From the NCBI GenBank assembly GCA_029939575.1, contig JAOZSR010000020.1:1-44914 (forward strand): 44,914 bases of DNA, written 5' to 3'. The stretch comes from Fidelibacterota bacterium. GTDB lineage: Bacteria; Fidelibacterota; UBA2242; JAOZSR01. Positions 16,001-23,595 of this stretch are shown here, in pieces (the first letter of the stretch is position 1; each line of letters begins with the position of its first letter). The notes under the pieces are model-generated. The model had not been told where the DNA came from, did not search any database, and saw only the letters and a list, made by a program, of their open reading frames with translations. Made by a program: the position numbers and the translations under genes.

Positions 16001-17608
16001 CAGGACGGCAGCCCCGAATCCGGACACATCTTCTTTTAAAATCGTCCAGTAAAAAGCCATATCAATAATATTTGCAAAACGGACATTTTGATTAAATTCA
16101 CTACAGCCAAAATAACCAACCGAGCCTTTGGGATTAGTGGGAGTTCCCGCCCGCATCCACTCTTCACCAAAACATGGATCAGTAGAAGATGCATAATCCA
16201 TTGTTCCACATACAATACTGGATACTATGGGAGTTTTAAAGCCATTACTAAAATAGGGCTCAATATCTTCAACATAAAATGGAGGTTCATACCAGCCATG
16301 AGCACCGGCCCATCCACGATAATTCACAAAACCAACACCATTATTTACTGATACCGGCACCTGCGATGCACTACTCTGATCTGGATAGATACATGTATCA
16401 ACCTGGACATAACCATTTGACATCATCAATTCTCTAACCCAACGCATCAAAAATTTTATTGATTCTGCATGATAATAACTTGATACATTCAAGGCGCTTC
16501 GAAACCAGGTTGTGTTACTCATATAAGGTGAACTTTCATACTTGATAATTTTTTGAACCATGACATTTAATTCAACAACATTGTCAGCAGATAATCTTCC
16601 TACAAAAATATCTGAAAGATAATCATCTCCATCTACAGTTGAATAAGGATGGTCAGTACAATCACCGGCATAATAATGAGTACCTAATGGATATGATCCG
16701 TCAACATCACCAATTAACAGAACATATTCTAAAGGAATTTCGTAAGTATTATAAGCATTCTGAATATAATCATAAACCTGGTTGGGAGAATTTCCCACTT
16801 CACTGGTTTTTGAAATAACGACATTGTATCCAAGTTTTCTTTTCCAGTTAACAAGTTGTACAAGTGGACCATAATAAGGATCAGGTGTAATAATCAGGTA
16901 TGATCCTCTGATAATTTCTGAATTTTCTAAGATAAAATCACTGTTTGGTATAGATTTATAAATCGAAGCAAAGGATTCGGTTATCACATTTTGTTGAGAT
17001 TCTTTCTCATTTTTGCCTGGCGTATCCAAAAATTCAATATTTATCTCAACACTGCGTGCTATTTTTACATCTCCGGATTCAGGATAATATCTAACCGGAG
17101 CAAAACTAATTGGTAATACCCTGATATTCCTTAAAATCATAGGCTCGCTGCGAGTAACAATTTTTTCTGGATATGCCTGCTTGCTCTGATATATCGAGGA
17201 GTTAAATTCTAATTCTTTTTTATTTGGATCAGAGTTAGAAAACATTTCCATCGTAGGATACATTTTTACATTATGTAAAACATCTTCCTCAATAATATTA
17301 TAGGTAATAGCTACATCACCTTTATTTGGAATGGCGACAATTTCACCAATAACCGGAATTTCAGGATCACCGGTTTTTCCATAATATCCCGAGTTAGGTA
17401 CAATTATTCTGGTTAGGATATCTCCATTAATTTGATTTTCTTTAATTTCAAAGTTATTGAGTTTCCAATTAAATTTTATACTCTTGGAATCTCTACTAAT
17501 GATTTCAGGTTTATTTGCATCTAAATTTTGATAAATCCCATTGTTCTGAGATGCAAACAATGCTATTTGAAAAATAGCACAAATAAAAAAAATACGCATA
17601 AATTTCAC
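13043..17608 (-). CDS. Gingipain-like C25 family protein with C-terminal dockerin-like repeats
   Basis: A 1521-residue secreted protein (signal peptide MKFMRIFFICAIFQIALFA). Residues 50-200 resemble the C25 propeptide. Residues 235-600 form the C25 region with YLIITPD, EYVLLIGDVDG, DDYLSDIFVGRLS and a nucleophile segment PIVSSIVCGTMDY (Cys467). As in the protein at 3879-7370, the GHG catalytic-His position reads YRGWA (430-434), with His437 close by. Ig-like and two SNGW-containing beta domains follow. The last 61 residues (1461-1521) are two EF-hand-like dockerin type I repeats, ending VNVLDVVKLV and DMNEDGVLNVQDIVLLV, and there is no FPNPFN sorting domain. The start is GTG at 17608 with AAGGA seven bases upstream. 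It follows the lipoprotein gene by 10 bases, in the same transcript. Confidence 0.85.
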   Translation of the reverse strand: MKFMRIFFICAIFQIALFASQNNGIYQNLDANKPEIISRDSKSIKFNWKLNNFEIKENQINGDILTRIIVPNSGYYGKTGDPEIPVIGEIVAIPNKGDVAITYNIIEEDVLHNVKMYPTMEMFSNSDPNKKELEFNSSIYQSKQAYPEKIVTRSEPMILRNIRVLPISFAPVRYYPESGDVKIARSVEINIEFLDTPGKNEKESQQNVITESFASIYKSIPNSDFILENSEIIRGSYLIITPDPYYGPLVQLVNWKRKLGYNVVISKTSEVGNSPNQVYDYIQNAYNTYEIPLEYVLLIGDVDGSYPLGTHYYAGDCTDHPYSTVDGDDYLSDIFVGRLSADNVVELNVMVQKIIKYESSPYMSNTTWFRSALNVSSYYHAESIKFLMRWVRELMMSNGYVQVDTCIYPDQSSASQVPVSVNNGVGFVNYRGWAGAHGWYEPPFYVEDIEPYFSNGFKTPIVSSIVCGTMDYASSTDPCFGEEWMRAGTPTNPKGSVGYFGCSEFNQNVRFANIIDMAFYWTILKEDVSGFGAAVLRSKLEVLKNFPHMSNPGGTVEFYFNIYGILGDPALSMWSKVPQPLDVVFPSTIHVGSNFIEVEVSSSNQPVEDAYICLSQNNGQSLFKGGYTNSGGKINFPLQNLLTSNINLTVSKPNCHPKTAVINVTSAGAYCGLSGYEIDDDSNGESNGNGNGIIEAGEVIEIFPIVKNFGTANAENVYGILSVDDEYLTILSDSISIGSIASGLIVTSDNPLIIEVNSSCPDEYTARFNFEVKDISGNSWNSDLLIMVSGLILKIEDSAINDAGGDGNAGPGENCTIFLSLKNTGTILLTDVTAQLTTTNEDIVIDNEICVFDTIFPQQIVKNDSNLYTFFVNEKSFPGTKAEFDFQITSAEGLIMSHSLELEIGTPGKEDPTGPDQYGYYAFGSNDIEYSMTKAYDWIEIDPNYGGNGTIIPLNDYSEGGDKSKIINCPFIFSFYGGNFMQITVCSNGWLAAGTSSEVNPRNWDIPSPPGPNSLIAPFWDDLRLSSGSGTGKVYQYFDEANHRFIIEWSRTDNEYDNHTEETFQVIIFDQNYYLTETGDSEILFQYKEINDIDSYDNYSTVGIQKAGHEIGLKYVYSNIYPTTAKELSDHSTIFFTTNKGIKTAPPAIASSPSSLDFILPENTESEKQVVISNTGGANLSYSADIMYQKSADNDHPNAQGGPDNFGYFWYDSDNPDGPEFDWVDIISSENRIYFTNDIDDESIGPFDLGFSMPFYGVNFGSVNVCSNGFLSFNSNSTECQNQYLPSNDAPKNLLAVFWDDLNGEDGLQGENYFWTNEVDTAIVSYINTPHWGNTGPYTFQLILTKSGKITFQYLEVNSPLNSHTIGIQNNYRNDGLTVAHNDPNYVHNNLAVCFVPPSNWASIAPANGIIQPGWQDTLTISVNSEEAEFDYNLANVVISNNSENAPLINIPLSLSISHFGDINFDELVNVLDVVKLVRFVVGTEIAEESEFYASDMNEDGVLNVQDIVLLVYMILERSEI

Positions 17609-17618
17609 AATTCCATCC

Positions 17619-18665
17619 TTATATTTTTAATTTTAAAATTACGAGACCATTATATTTATCTGCTACAAAAATATGATTATTCTTTATTCTAATAATATTA
17701 GCATAGGGAATATCATAACGGCTGATTAATTCCGGCTTGATATTATTTTCCAGATCATACAATAATACTCCATTAGATCCATCTGCTAATAGTAATTTAT
17801 CTTCGATTATTTCTACCCATTGAGCGTATCCGTCAGTAGGAAGATTTCTTTTATAGATCATCTTTTCCATAGAAGTACCTGAAAAAATAGCTAAACCCTG
17901 GTTTCCATCAGCAACATAAATTACAGTATCACTGACAACACAACATCGTGCAGAGCCCGGCGTGTCCATATTCTTAACAAAATCGACATCTTCGGAAAAA
18001 ATATCATTTATACGAAAAATATCAACTCCAACCTGGTCACTTGCAAGAAAAATCATTGAATCAACTACTGTGACAAATTGAGGCCAACCTCGAACATTTT
18101 CCTCAAAACCAATATCCTCAATCGCCCACCATGTTTGAATTGTATTGAAGGGATCAAATCCCCAATAAAATCCATTAATTTTCAATCCATCATCACGATC
18201 AGCAGCGAAAATTATCACACTATCGGCAGAACCTGTCTTTTCCTGTGCCCAAACAAAAATCCCTTCGGTTCTATCACTCATATGACTCGTTTTAAATATT
18301 GGCGTATGAGAATTTGTAATATCCCAGAAGGATACTTTTTTACTACTTCTGATAGATAATAATAAATTACTTTCCGGAATTGCCGCTACACGTACAATAT
18401 TTTCCTCGCTAAGGGGATCGACAAATCCACTTAAAACCGGAGCAGAATAGTTTGACGCATCAATAATTTCAATTCCCGCTTCTCCGGCGGCAATATAAAT
18501 AAGTGAAGAGTCACCAAAAGCAATATCTTCTGCATAACCGGTTGTCCTGCACTCACCCACCAACTCAAGCATTTCGTCATCAATATAGTCTACAGGTGAA
18601 TTACGATTTAGGCATCCGGCCAAAATTAGCATTATCAATACATGAAACAACAAAAATTTCATCAT
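17619..18665 (-). CDS. Lipoprotein with LVIVD-like beta-propeller repeats
   Basis: With the start at the ATG-ATG of 18665 the protein begins MMKFLLFHVLIMLILAGC, a clear lipobox with Cys18, so it should be lipid-anchored in the envelope. The remaining ~330 residues are repeats of about 40-45 residues resembling LVIVD propeller blades, for example IAFGDSSLIYIAAGEAGIEI and DTVIYVADGNQGLAIF. A TTG start at 18698 has GAGG at good spacing but would put an unlikely polar segment before the signal peptide and overlap the upstream gene. It is the third of three envelope genes placed directly behind pgsBCW. No enzymatic residues are evident; it may be a binding or scaffold component. Confidence 0.75.
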   Translation of the reverse strand: MMKFLLFHVLIMLILAGCLNRNSPVDYIDDEMLELVGECRTTGYAEDIAFGDSSLIYIAAGEAGIEIIDASNYSAPVLSGFVDPLSEENIVRVAAIPESNLLLSIRSSKKVSFWDITNSHTPIFKTSHMSDRTEGIFVWAQEKTGSADSVIIFAADRDDGLKINGFYWGFDPFNTIQTWWAIEDIGFEENVRGWPQFVTVVDSMIFLASDQVGVDIFRINDIFSEDVDFVKNMDTPGSARCCVVSDTVIYVADGNQGLAIFSGTSMEKMIYKRNLPTDGYAQWVEIIEDKLLLADGSNGVLLYDLENNIKPELISRYDIPYANIIRIKNNHIFVADKYNGLVILKLKI

Positions 18666-18672
18666 CTTAATA

Positions 18673-19722
18673 TTATTTAAATTTATATTTAAATCCAAAG
18701 CCCATCCTCATATTATTAAATTCTTTATATTTTTTTGATAACTCAGATCCATTAATCACAAGTCTCCAATCATCAGATCCGAAAAAATTCAAACTAATTT
18801 TATCTGATAATGGAAAATCTATTTCTCCCTGCAGTTCCTGTCTTAGACTTTCATGTCCCGAATGTAAAATATCTTCCTCAACACTAAGTTCAGTTGTATA
18901 AATTCGATGTCTTAATTTATAAGCAATATTTAGGTTAAAATCATAGGTTCTAAAATTAAAATTTCCAAAATCAACTGATAATTTAATCGCATTCTCAAAA
19001 TAACTCAAATCTGGTCGATTTGTCCCTGAAATATGTCCAATATTATTTCCATTACAAAGGCTTAATTCAATTCCGGTTTTTATATTTCCGGAAAAAATAT
19101 AGTACATCCTGGCCCCAACTTTTATCCCATCAGTATCAAACTCAGTAAATCTCTGATTATAATACCATTGAATTTTCTGAATATAAATTTGATAAAAATT
19201 GTAGGGTAACAAATAATAAGTTGCTTTAAGCATTAATATATTTTCTGAATAATCACAATGGAATTGGGATTGGCTGTTAAAATTTTCCTTTATATGATCG
19301 CGATCCCAATAAGGTCTCAGATAATATAAGGGAATCCTACTCCACATCGCCTGAATATAATTCCTTCTGTTAAGATAATGTTTAATGTAGAATAAATGGG
19401 AGTTATAATTCTTGATTTGATTTTTTTGATACCGGTAACAAAGAGTTCTCCAAAAAAACTTGTTCTCTTTGCCAAATAATTCTAATCTATAATTAAATTC
19501 AAATCGAGCTTTAAAAACAAAATCATCCAAACTCTTTAAATCCGATAATGCTAATTTTCCTCCATGTGTAAAAACCTCCTTGTTAAATGGAGAAAATCGA
19601 AAAATATTATCATCATATTTTGTCTCAAACTGAAAATTAAATTTCAGGGGATGAAAATATTTTGGCAATATTTTACTATAACCAACATTGAATATTAAAA
19701 ATAAAACTAAAATTACTCTCAT
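18673..19722 (-). CDS. Predicted outer-membrane beta-barrel protein
   Basis: A 349-residue protein with a signal peptide (MRVILVLFLIFNVGYS). The mature part is rich in aromatic residues and in alternating hydrophobic/polar strands (for example FVFKARFEFNYRLELF, YIQAMWSRIPLYYL, NFRTYDFNLNIAYKLRH) and ends FGFKYKFK, all typical of outer-membrane barrels. No named family is recognised. It sits 10 bases behind the duplicated-domain protein gene and just before the lipoprotein gene, in the poly-gamma-glutamate operon. A role as porin or exporter for the polymer is inferred from position only. Confidence 0.65.
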   Translation of the reverse strand: MRVILVLFLIFNVGYSKILPKYFHPLKFNFQFETKYDDNIFRFSPFNKEVFTHGGKLALSDLKSLDDFVFKARFEFNYRLELFGKENKFFWRTLCYRYQKNQIKNYNSHLFYIKHYLNRRNYIQAMWSRIPLYYLRPYWDRDHIKENFNSQSQFHCDYSENILMLKATYYLLPYNFYQIYIQKIQWYYNQRFTEFDTDGIKVGARMYYIFSGNIKTGIELSLCNGNNIGHISGTNRPDLSYFENAIKLSVDFGNFNFRTYDFNLNIAYKLRHRIYTTELSVEEDILHSGHESLRQELQGEIDFPLSDKISLNFFGSDDWRLVINGSELSKKYKEFNNMRMGFGFKYKFK

Positions 19723-19732
19723 AAAATCTCTA

Positions 19733-20647
19733 TTAGTTTGTCCTGAATTTTACCAGGCAACTTTTATGTGAATCTAATAATTTAAAGGAATATTGATGCT
19801 TACCATTTGGAATTTTTAGTACAATCGAACGTAAGCAACCCGGAACTTTCCCACTCTCTTCATGGTATTGTGTAACCAAACTCTTTTTGGAAGATAGCTG
19901 ATAAATACCTAAAACATTGCCATCTTCTCTAATTTTAATCCTATATCCGGTCGGCTCCATCATCCAGGGTAAAAACTCTAATCGATTATAAAAGACCAGA
20001 TCACGAGGCCCTTCAATCTCAATTACTGCCGTACTATCTTCTAAAATTCGATAATAATTTAAAGTCTTACCTTTGTAATTAAGCTTTATCTGGCTAACAT
20101 TGTTAATTGGTTTACAGGTTGTTTTAGTTTTAATTTTTTTTCTGTTTCCCGATGAAATAATTGGCCTGGCAAAAACCTTATTTACATTTTGTGCACTTTG
20201 ATAAAATCGATAAATATGCTCGCCTTTATCAACCTGAATAGTCACAACATCGGACGTTGTGATCGACTGTCGTCCATTTTTCACAAACTCTACATTTTGA
20301 TTTGAGTAACCGGACATATTGACTTTATAACGAGTTGGAGAATCATCAATTGTATAAAAAATGTTATAATTTTCATGATTTTGTCCTTCTGAAATCTCAG
20401 AGCGAACATAAATATTTAAACGATGATATCCTTCAACTTTAATCTCAAGAGGATTGGAAGAATGCAACTGATAATACGTTCTGTTTTTCTGATTAATACT
20501 AATGGTTGTTTTCTTAAAATAATGTTTTGGTCTGATTTCCCTTGCATTAAGGAAAGTGATAAAACAAAGCAATAAAAAAATCTTAAGCAATATATTATTT
20601 GTTACTCTGTTTTCTATTTTCCTGACAATTATCTCCTGTCTGTTCAA
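19733..20647 (-). CDS. Exported protein with two homologous beta domains, function unknown
   Basis: A 304-residue protein with an N-terminal hydrophobic segment (about 18-35) that looks like a signal peptide after a basic head. It contains an internal duplication with a constant 140-residue offset: YYQLHSSNPLEIKVEG at 58 matches YYRILEDSTAVIEIEG at 198, and VDKGEHIYRFYQ at 139 matches IPNGKHQYSFKL at 279. Each half looks like a beta-sandwich of about 95 residues. I do not recognise the family. The gene lies between pgsW (88 bases upstream) and the barrel gene (10 bases downstream), so it is probably periplasmic and part of the same envelope system. Confidence 0.7.
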   Translation of the reverse strand: MNRQEIIVRKIENRVTNNILLKIFLLLCFITFLNAREIRPKHYFKKTTISINQKNRTYYQLHSSNPLEIKVEGYHRLNIYVRSEISEGQNHENYNIFYTIDDSPTRYKVNMSGYSNQNVEFVKNGRQSITTSDVVTIQVDKGEHIYRFYQSAQNVNKVFARPIISSGNRKKIKTKTTCKPINNVSQIKLNYKGKTLNYYRILEDSTAVIEIEGPRDLVFYNRLEFLPWMMEPTGYRIKIREDGNVLGIYQLSSKKSLVTQYHEESGKVPGCLRSIVLKIPNGKHQYSFKLLDSHKSCLVKFRTN

Positions 20648-20735
20648 CCTGTTTTCTCTCTCTGATTTAGTCTGAATTTTGTTTCCAAACTTATAAATAT
20701 TATTCCTGTCTTTGTGATCTTATTGTAAAAACTCT

Positions 20736-21848
20736 TTACAAATAAGGAAACCCAACATCCCTTCTCACCTTTAAAATAATTACTGTAAGAATAATTACCA
20801 ATGTAATTAATGCAATCCAACAAATTAGCAAATTATATGTTTGCTCTTCGAATAAGGCCCCTTTTCCAACTTCTGGTAACGGTTCAGGTGCGATTTCGAG
20901 ATTATATTTTTCTGCGATTTCCAATATTTTCAATAAATGGATAATTGGAATATTACGTCTTCCAAATTCAATAATAACTCCATTTGAAGGATAATTTCGT
21001 TTCATTAGGTTTTTTATCAGACCATTTGGTATTAAGCGAGAGTTCAAATTATGTCCTACAGTTACTGCACCACCTCCAACATTGATAAAAGCTGCAAATT
21101 CCTGTTCCTCTTCTAAATTATCAAAATAAAGACTCATCCGCTTTTGGATATTATCATCCAGATTTCTTTCGTGTATAAATTGTATTCCATTTCGATCAAT
21201 GGCCTCTTTAAGCAAATTTCTACCCATCTTTGATAAACGCCGACCAATATCACTCCCTCCACCCAGCGATGCTGCTACTGATTTATATTCCAGCAAACCT
21301 TGCTCACGCAGAACTGCTGCCATATCAAGCCAGGTAAATTCCGGATCATTAGCTCCCCACATAGATGCTCCAACGGAAGTTATAATAACAGGCTGCAATT
21401 GCATAACTTTCAAAGCAGATAAAACAGCAATATTAACTGTTGGCATTGAACCTGTAAAAGAAACGGCTACATAATCTCCTTTTTTAACTTTTGCCTTTTT
21501 TAAAAATTGCACTATTAATGCTGCAAAATTAGGATTGGTTGTTGTCAGTTTTGAATCAAGATTTCCTGCATCGGTTGTAATCACCGAATATTTTTCTCCG
21601 ATCAATCCTGTCTGATTTGGATCATTAACAGGATCAACCAATTTACCACCCTCAAGTCTGTATTCTTTCAGGAATTCCATACAGTTTTGCATTAATTTGG
21701 CTGCTTCCAGTTTTTTTTCATAATAGGCTTGTTTCTGCAGATCTCTTGATGAAATTGCCCAATAAAATAAAACCAAAGCTACAACTGCCAAAGCGGACAA
21801 AACATAAGTTGATAGAACTTTCGGACGAAATAATTTAGCCAATGACAC
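20736..21848 (-). CDS. pgsW: Poly-gamma-glutamate system protein PgsW
   Basis: A 370-residue protein with one membrane helix near the N-terminus (about 13-32) and another near the C-terminus (about 338-360). The domain between them, probably extracytoplasmic, contains SFTGSMPTVNIAVLSAL, SVGASMWGANDPEFTW, LGGGSDIGRRLS and VGGGAVTVGH. These glycine-rich motifs are characteristic of the third protein that accompanies PgsB and PgsC in many Gram-negative and thermophilic genomes. Its biochemical role is not established. It overlaps pgsC by 14 bases, which supports joint translation. No CapA/PgsA-type phosphatase-like subunit is present, so PgsW may take its place. Confidence 0.88.
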   Translation of the reverse strand: MSLAKLFRPKVLSTYVLSALAVVALVLFYWAISSRDLQKQAYYEKKLEAAKLMQNCMEFLKEYRLEGGKLVDPVNDPNQTGLIGEKYSVITTDAGNLDSKLTTTNPNFAALIVQFLKKAKVKKGDYVAVSFTGSMPTVNIAVLSALKVMQLQPVIITSVGASMWGANDPEFTWLDMAAVLREQGLLEYKSVAASLGGGSDIGRRLSKMGRNLLKEAIDRNGIQFIHERNLDDNIQKRMSLYFDNLEEEQEFAAFINVGGGAVTVGHNLNSRLIPNGLIKNLMKRNYPSNGVIIEFGRRNIPIIHLLKILEIAEKYNLEIAPEPLPEVGKGALFEEQTYNLLICWIALITLVIILTVIILKVRRDVGFPYL

Positions 21849-22281
21849 CTCCCGAAATAATCATTGTCACCAGCCTCACAATTACCGCAGTAATTAATAA
21901 CATACTGATAGTTCTGACCACACCCTGTCTTTCCATCCAATTTGCAATTAAACCCGGAATAATAAATCCAATAGAATAAAGTTGGACATCCAAACCTGAA
22001 GCATCCAAAAAAAAGTATCCGCGGCTAAGATTCCCTAAAATAAAGCCAAGTAAAATCGCTAATACCATCCGCCTTTTCCCAAAAATGATCATGAATTTTG
22101 ATAATATTTTCAAGATAAGAAATACTATCAGGGCTACTAATAATGTTCCAATTACTTTGGAAGGTTCATGAAGGTGCATGGCAATATATCCGGGAACCAC
22201 AATTCCACCTGCCATAACTCCTAAAAGTTCACTAAAAACGAGGCTTAAAAATATTCCAAGCCCAATTGAAGCTTCAATCAT
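21835..22281 (-). CDS. pgsC: Poly-gamma-glutamate synthase membrane subunit PgsC/CapC
   Basis: A 148-residue integral membrane protein with four or five hydrophobic helices. It contains the PgsC-like opening EASIGLGIFLSLVFSELLGV, followed by GGIVVPGYIA and GFIIPGLIANWMERQGV. The length matches CapC/PgsC (about 150). It pairs with PgsB to form the membrane-bound ligase that polymerises glutamate through the gamma-carboxyl. It overlaps pgsB by 8 bases and pgsW by 14, so the three should be made at fixed ratios. Confidence 0.92.
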   Translation of the reverse strand: MIEASIGLGIFLSLVFSELLGVMAGGIVVPGYIAMHLHEPSKVIGTLLVALIVFLILKILSKFMIIFGKRRMVLAILLGFILGNLSRGYFFLDASGLDVQLYSIGFIIPGLIANWMERQGVVRTISMLLITAVIVRLVTMIISGGVIG

Positions 22282-23455
22282 TTTTCTCCACTAATTCTTT
22301 TTGATAAAGTTCATCTATATAATCCACAATTTCACTTCCACCGCCACCCATATTTCCGATAGCATATATTAAGCAAGATTTGGTCACTTTGTCTAATATT
22401 TTTTCAACAAGTTCAGGAGCGCTAACTTTCTCATAACAAGTAATTTGTGTCTTTGGAATTGATGCCTGCAAAGCCTTATTTAATAACATTCCGGTTTTTG
22501 AGCCAACCAGGAGTAAATTACAATTTGACATATTTTCAATATAGATATTTAGTAATTGGAATGAGCGTTCTATGCGATCCGGACGTGAATTTAGCAAAAT
22601 ATAAAATTCTTCAACATTCTTTTTGTTAATCATTTTCCATATTTTCAATGTAGACTCAGGGTCATTGGCAGCAAAACTATTGACAAATTGAATTGGAATA
22701 TAATTCCGATGAAAAACAATCCTCCGTAAAGCTCCGGGGTCAGGATTTGCTTTGTACATAGATTTAAGCGCACTTTCCCGATCAACACCAAGGTGATGAC
22801 AAACTTCAAGAGCAAGGGAAATATTTTCTTTATGTTCCATATAGGGAAAATTTTCCAGTACTTTATCGGGCACCATGTTTTCATCAGATAATACTATTTT
22901 TGAATTTCTTGCTTCTGCAATTTCTGAAAAAATCGAAACTGCTTTTTTATCAGCAGTAAAAAGTATGGCATTTTGCGGAATTGTATTTGCCAATGAACGT
23001 GAAATCTGATCTGGCTTAGGTCCCATTTCAGCAACATGATCCAGGCGGGAATTAGTAATAACTCCAATAGTAGACTTAACAAGTTGCCGCTCCATAATCC
23101 ATTGAAATGCCGGTTGAATTGCCATACATTCAATAACTATCGCTTGTGGCCTGATGCGTTTAAAATACTTAAAAATCCTGATTTGTTCACCAATACTTGG
23201 TGTATTGATCCGATGGATTTCGTGATCATTTCCATCAAAATCTATTAAAGCGGCTTCGGTTCCGGTAGTTTTAGCAATAGTTTTAATTCCACCACCACGC
23301 AATCCACTGGATATTAAGCGAGTTACACTGGATTTTCCACGGGAACCATTTACCATTATTCGGATAGGAATTGATTTTAATTGTTTTATATGTATGTAGT
23401 ATTCAATAACACCACAAAGCAACATAAATAATACTATATATATAATAATATTCAA
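22274..23455 (-). CDS. pgsB: Poly-gamma-glutamate synthase PgsB/CapB
   Basis: A 393-residue ATP-dependent amide ligase of the Mur-ligase-like fold that activates the gamma-carboxyl of glutamate. An N-terminal membrane helix (3-20) is followed by the ATP loop VNGSRGKSSVTRLI (about 33-46), then a VITNSRLDHVAEMGP segment typical of PgsB and GNMGGGGSEIVDYI near the C-terminus. The only possible start that keeps the whole helix is TTG at 23455, because an in-frame stop lies directly before it. No strong ribosome site is visible. It heads the pgs operon after a 140-base gap from thrC; I see no convincing promoter there. Confidence 0.93.
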   Translation of the reverse strand: MNIIIYIVLFMLLCGVIEYYIHIKQLKSIPIRIMVNGSRGKSSVTRLISSGLRGGGIKTIAKTTGTEAALIDFDGNDHEIHRINTPSIGEQIRIFKYFKRIRPQAIVIECMAIQPAFQWIMERQLVKSTIGVITNSRLDHVAEMGPKPDQISRSLANTIPQNAILFTADKKAVSIFSEIAEARNSKIVLSDENMVPDKVLENFPYMEHKENISLALEVCHHLGVDRESALKSMYKANPDPGALRRIVFHRNYIPIQFVNSFAANDPESTLKIWKMINKKNVEEFYILLNSRPDRIERSFQLLNIYIENMSNCNLLLVGSKTGMLLNKALQASIPKTQITCYEKVSAPELVEKILDKVTKSCLIYAIGNMGGGGSEIVDYIDELYQKELVEKND

Positions 23456-23595
23456 ATTAAATCATTCTATTAAAAGTTAAATTATTAAGGAAAATATAGT
23501 CCAAATATTTACTCAATCCAAATTTATTATAGGAATAATTAAGATAGTAAAAATACCCTGGTTTTTAGAACAATAATAAAATATTTGTGATACAA

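Noticed and set aside
23526..23554. TATAAT box (minus strand) about 70 bases before pgsB.
   Set aside because: No acceptable -35 at 16-18 bases; in DNA this AT-rich the box alone is weak evidence.
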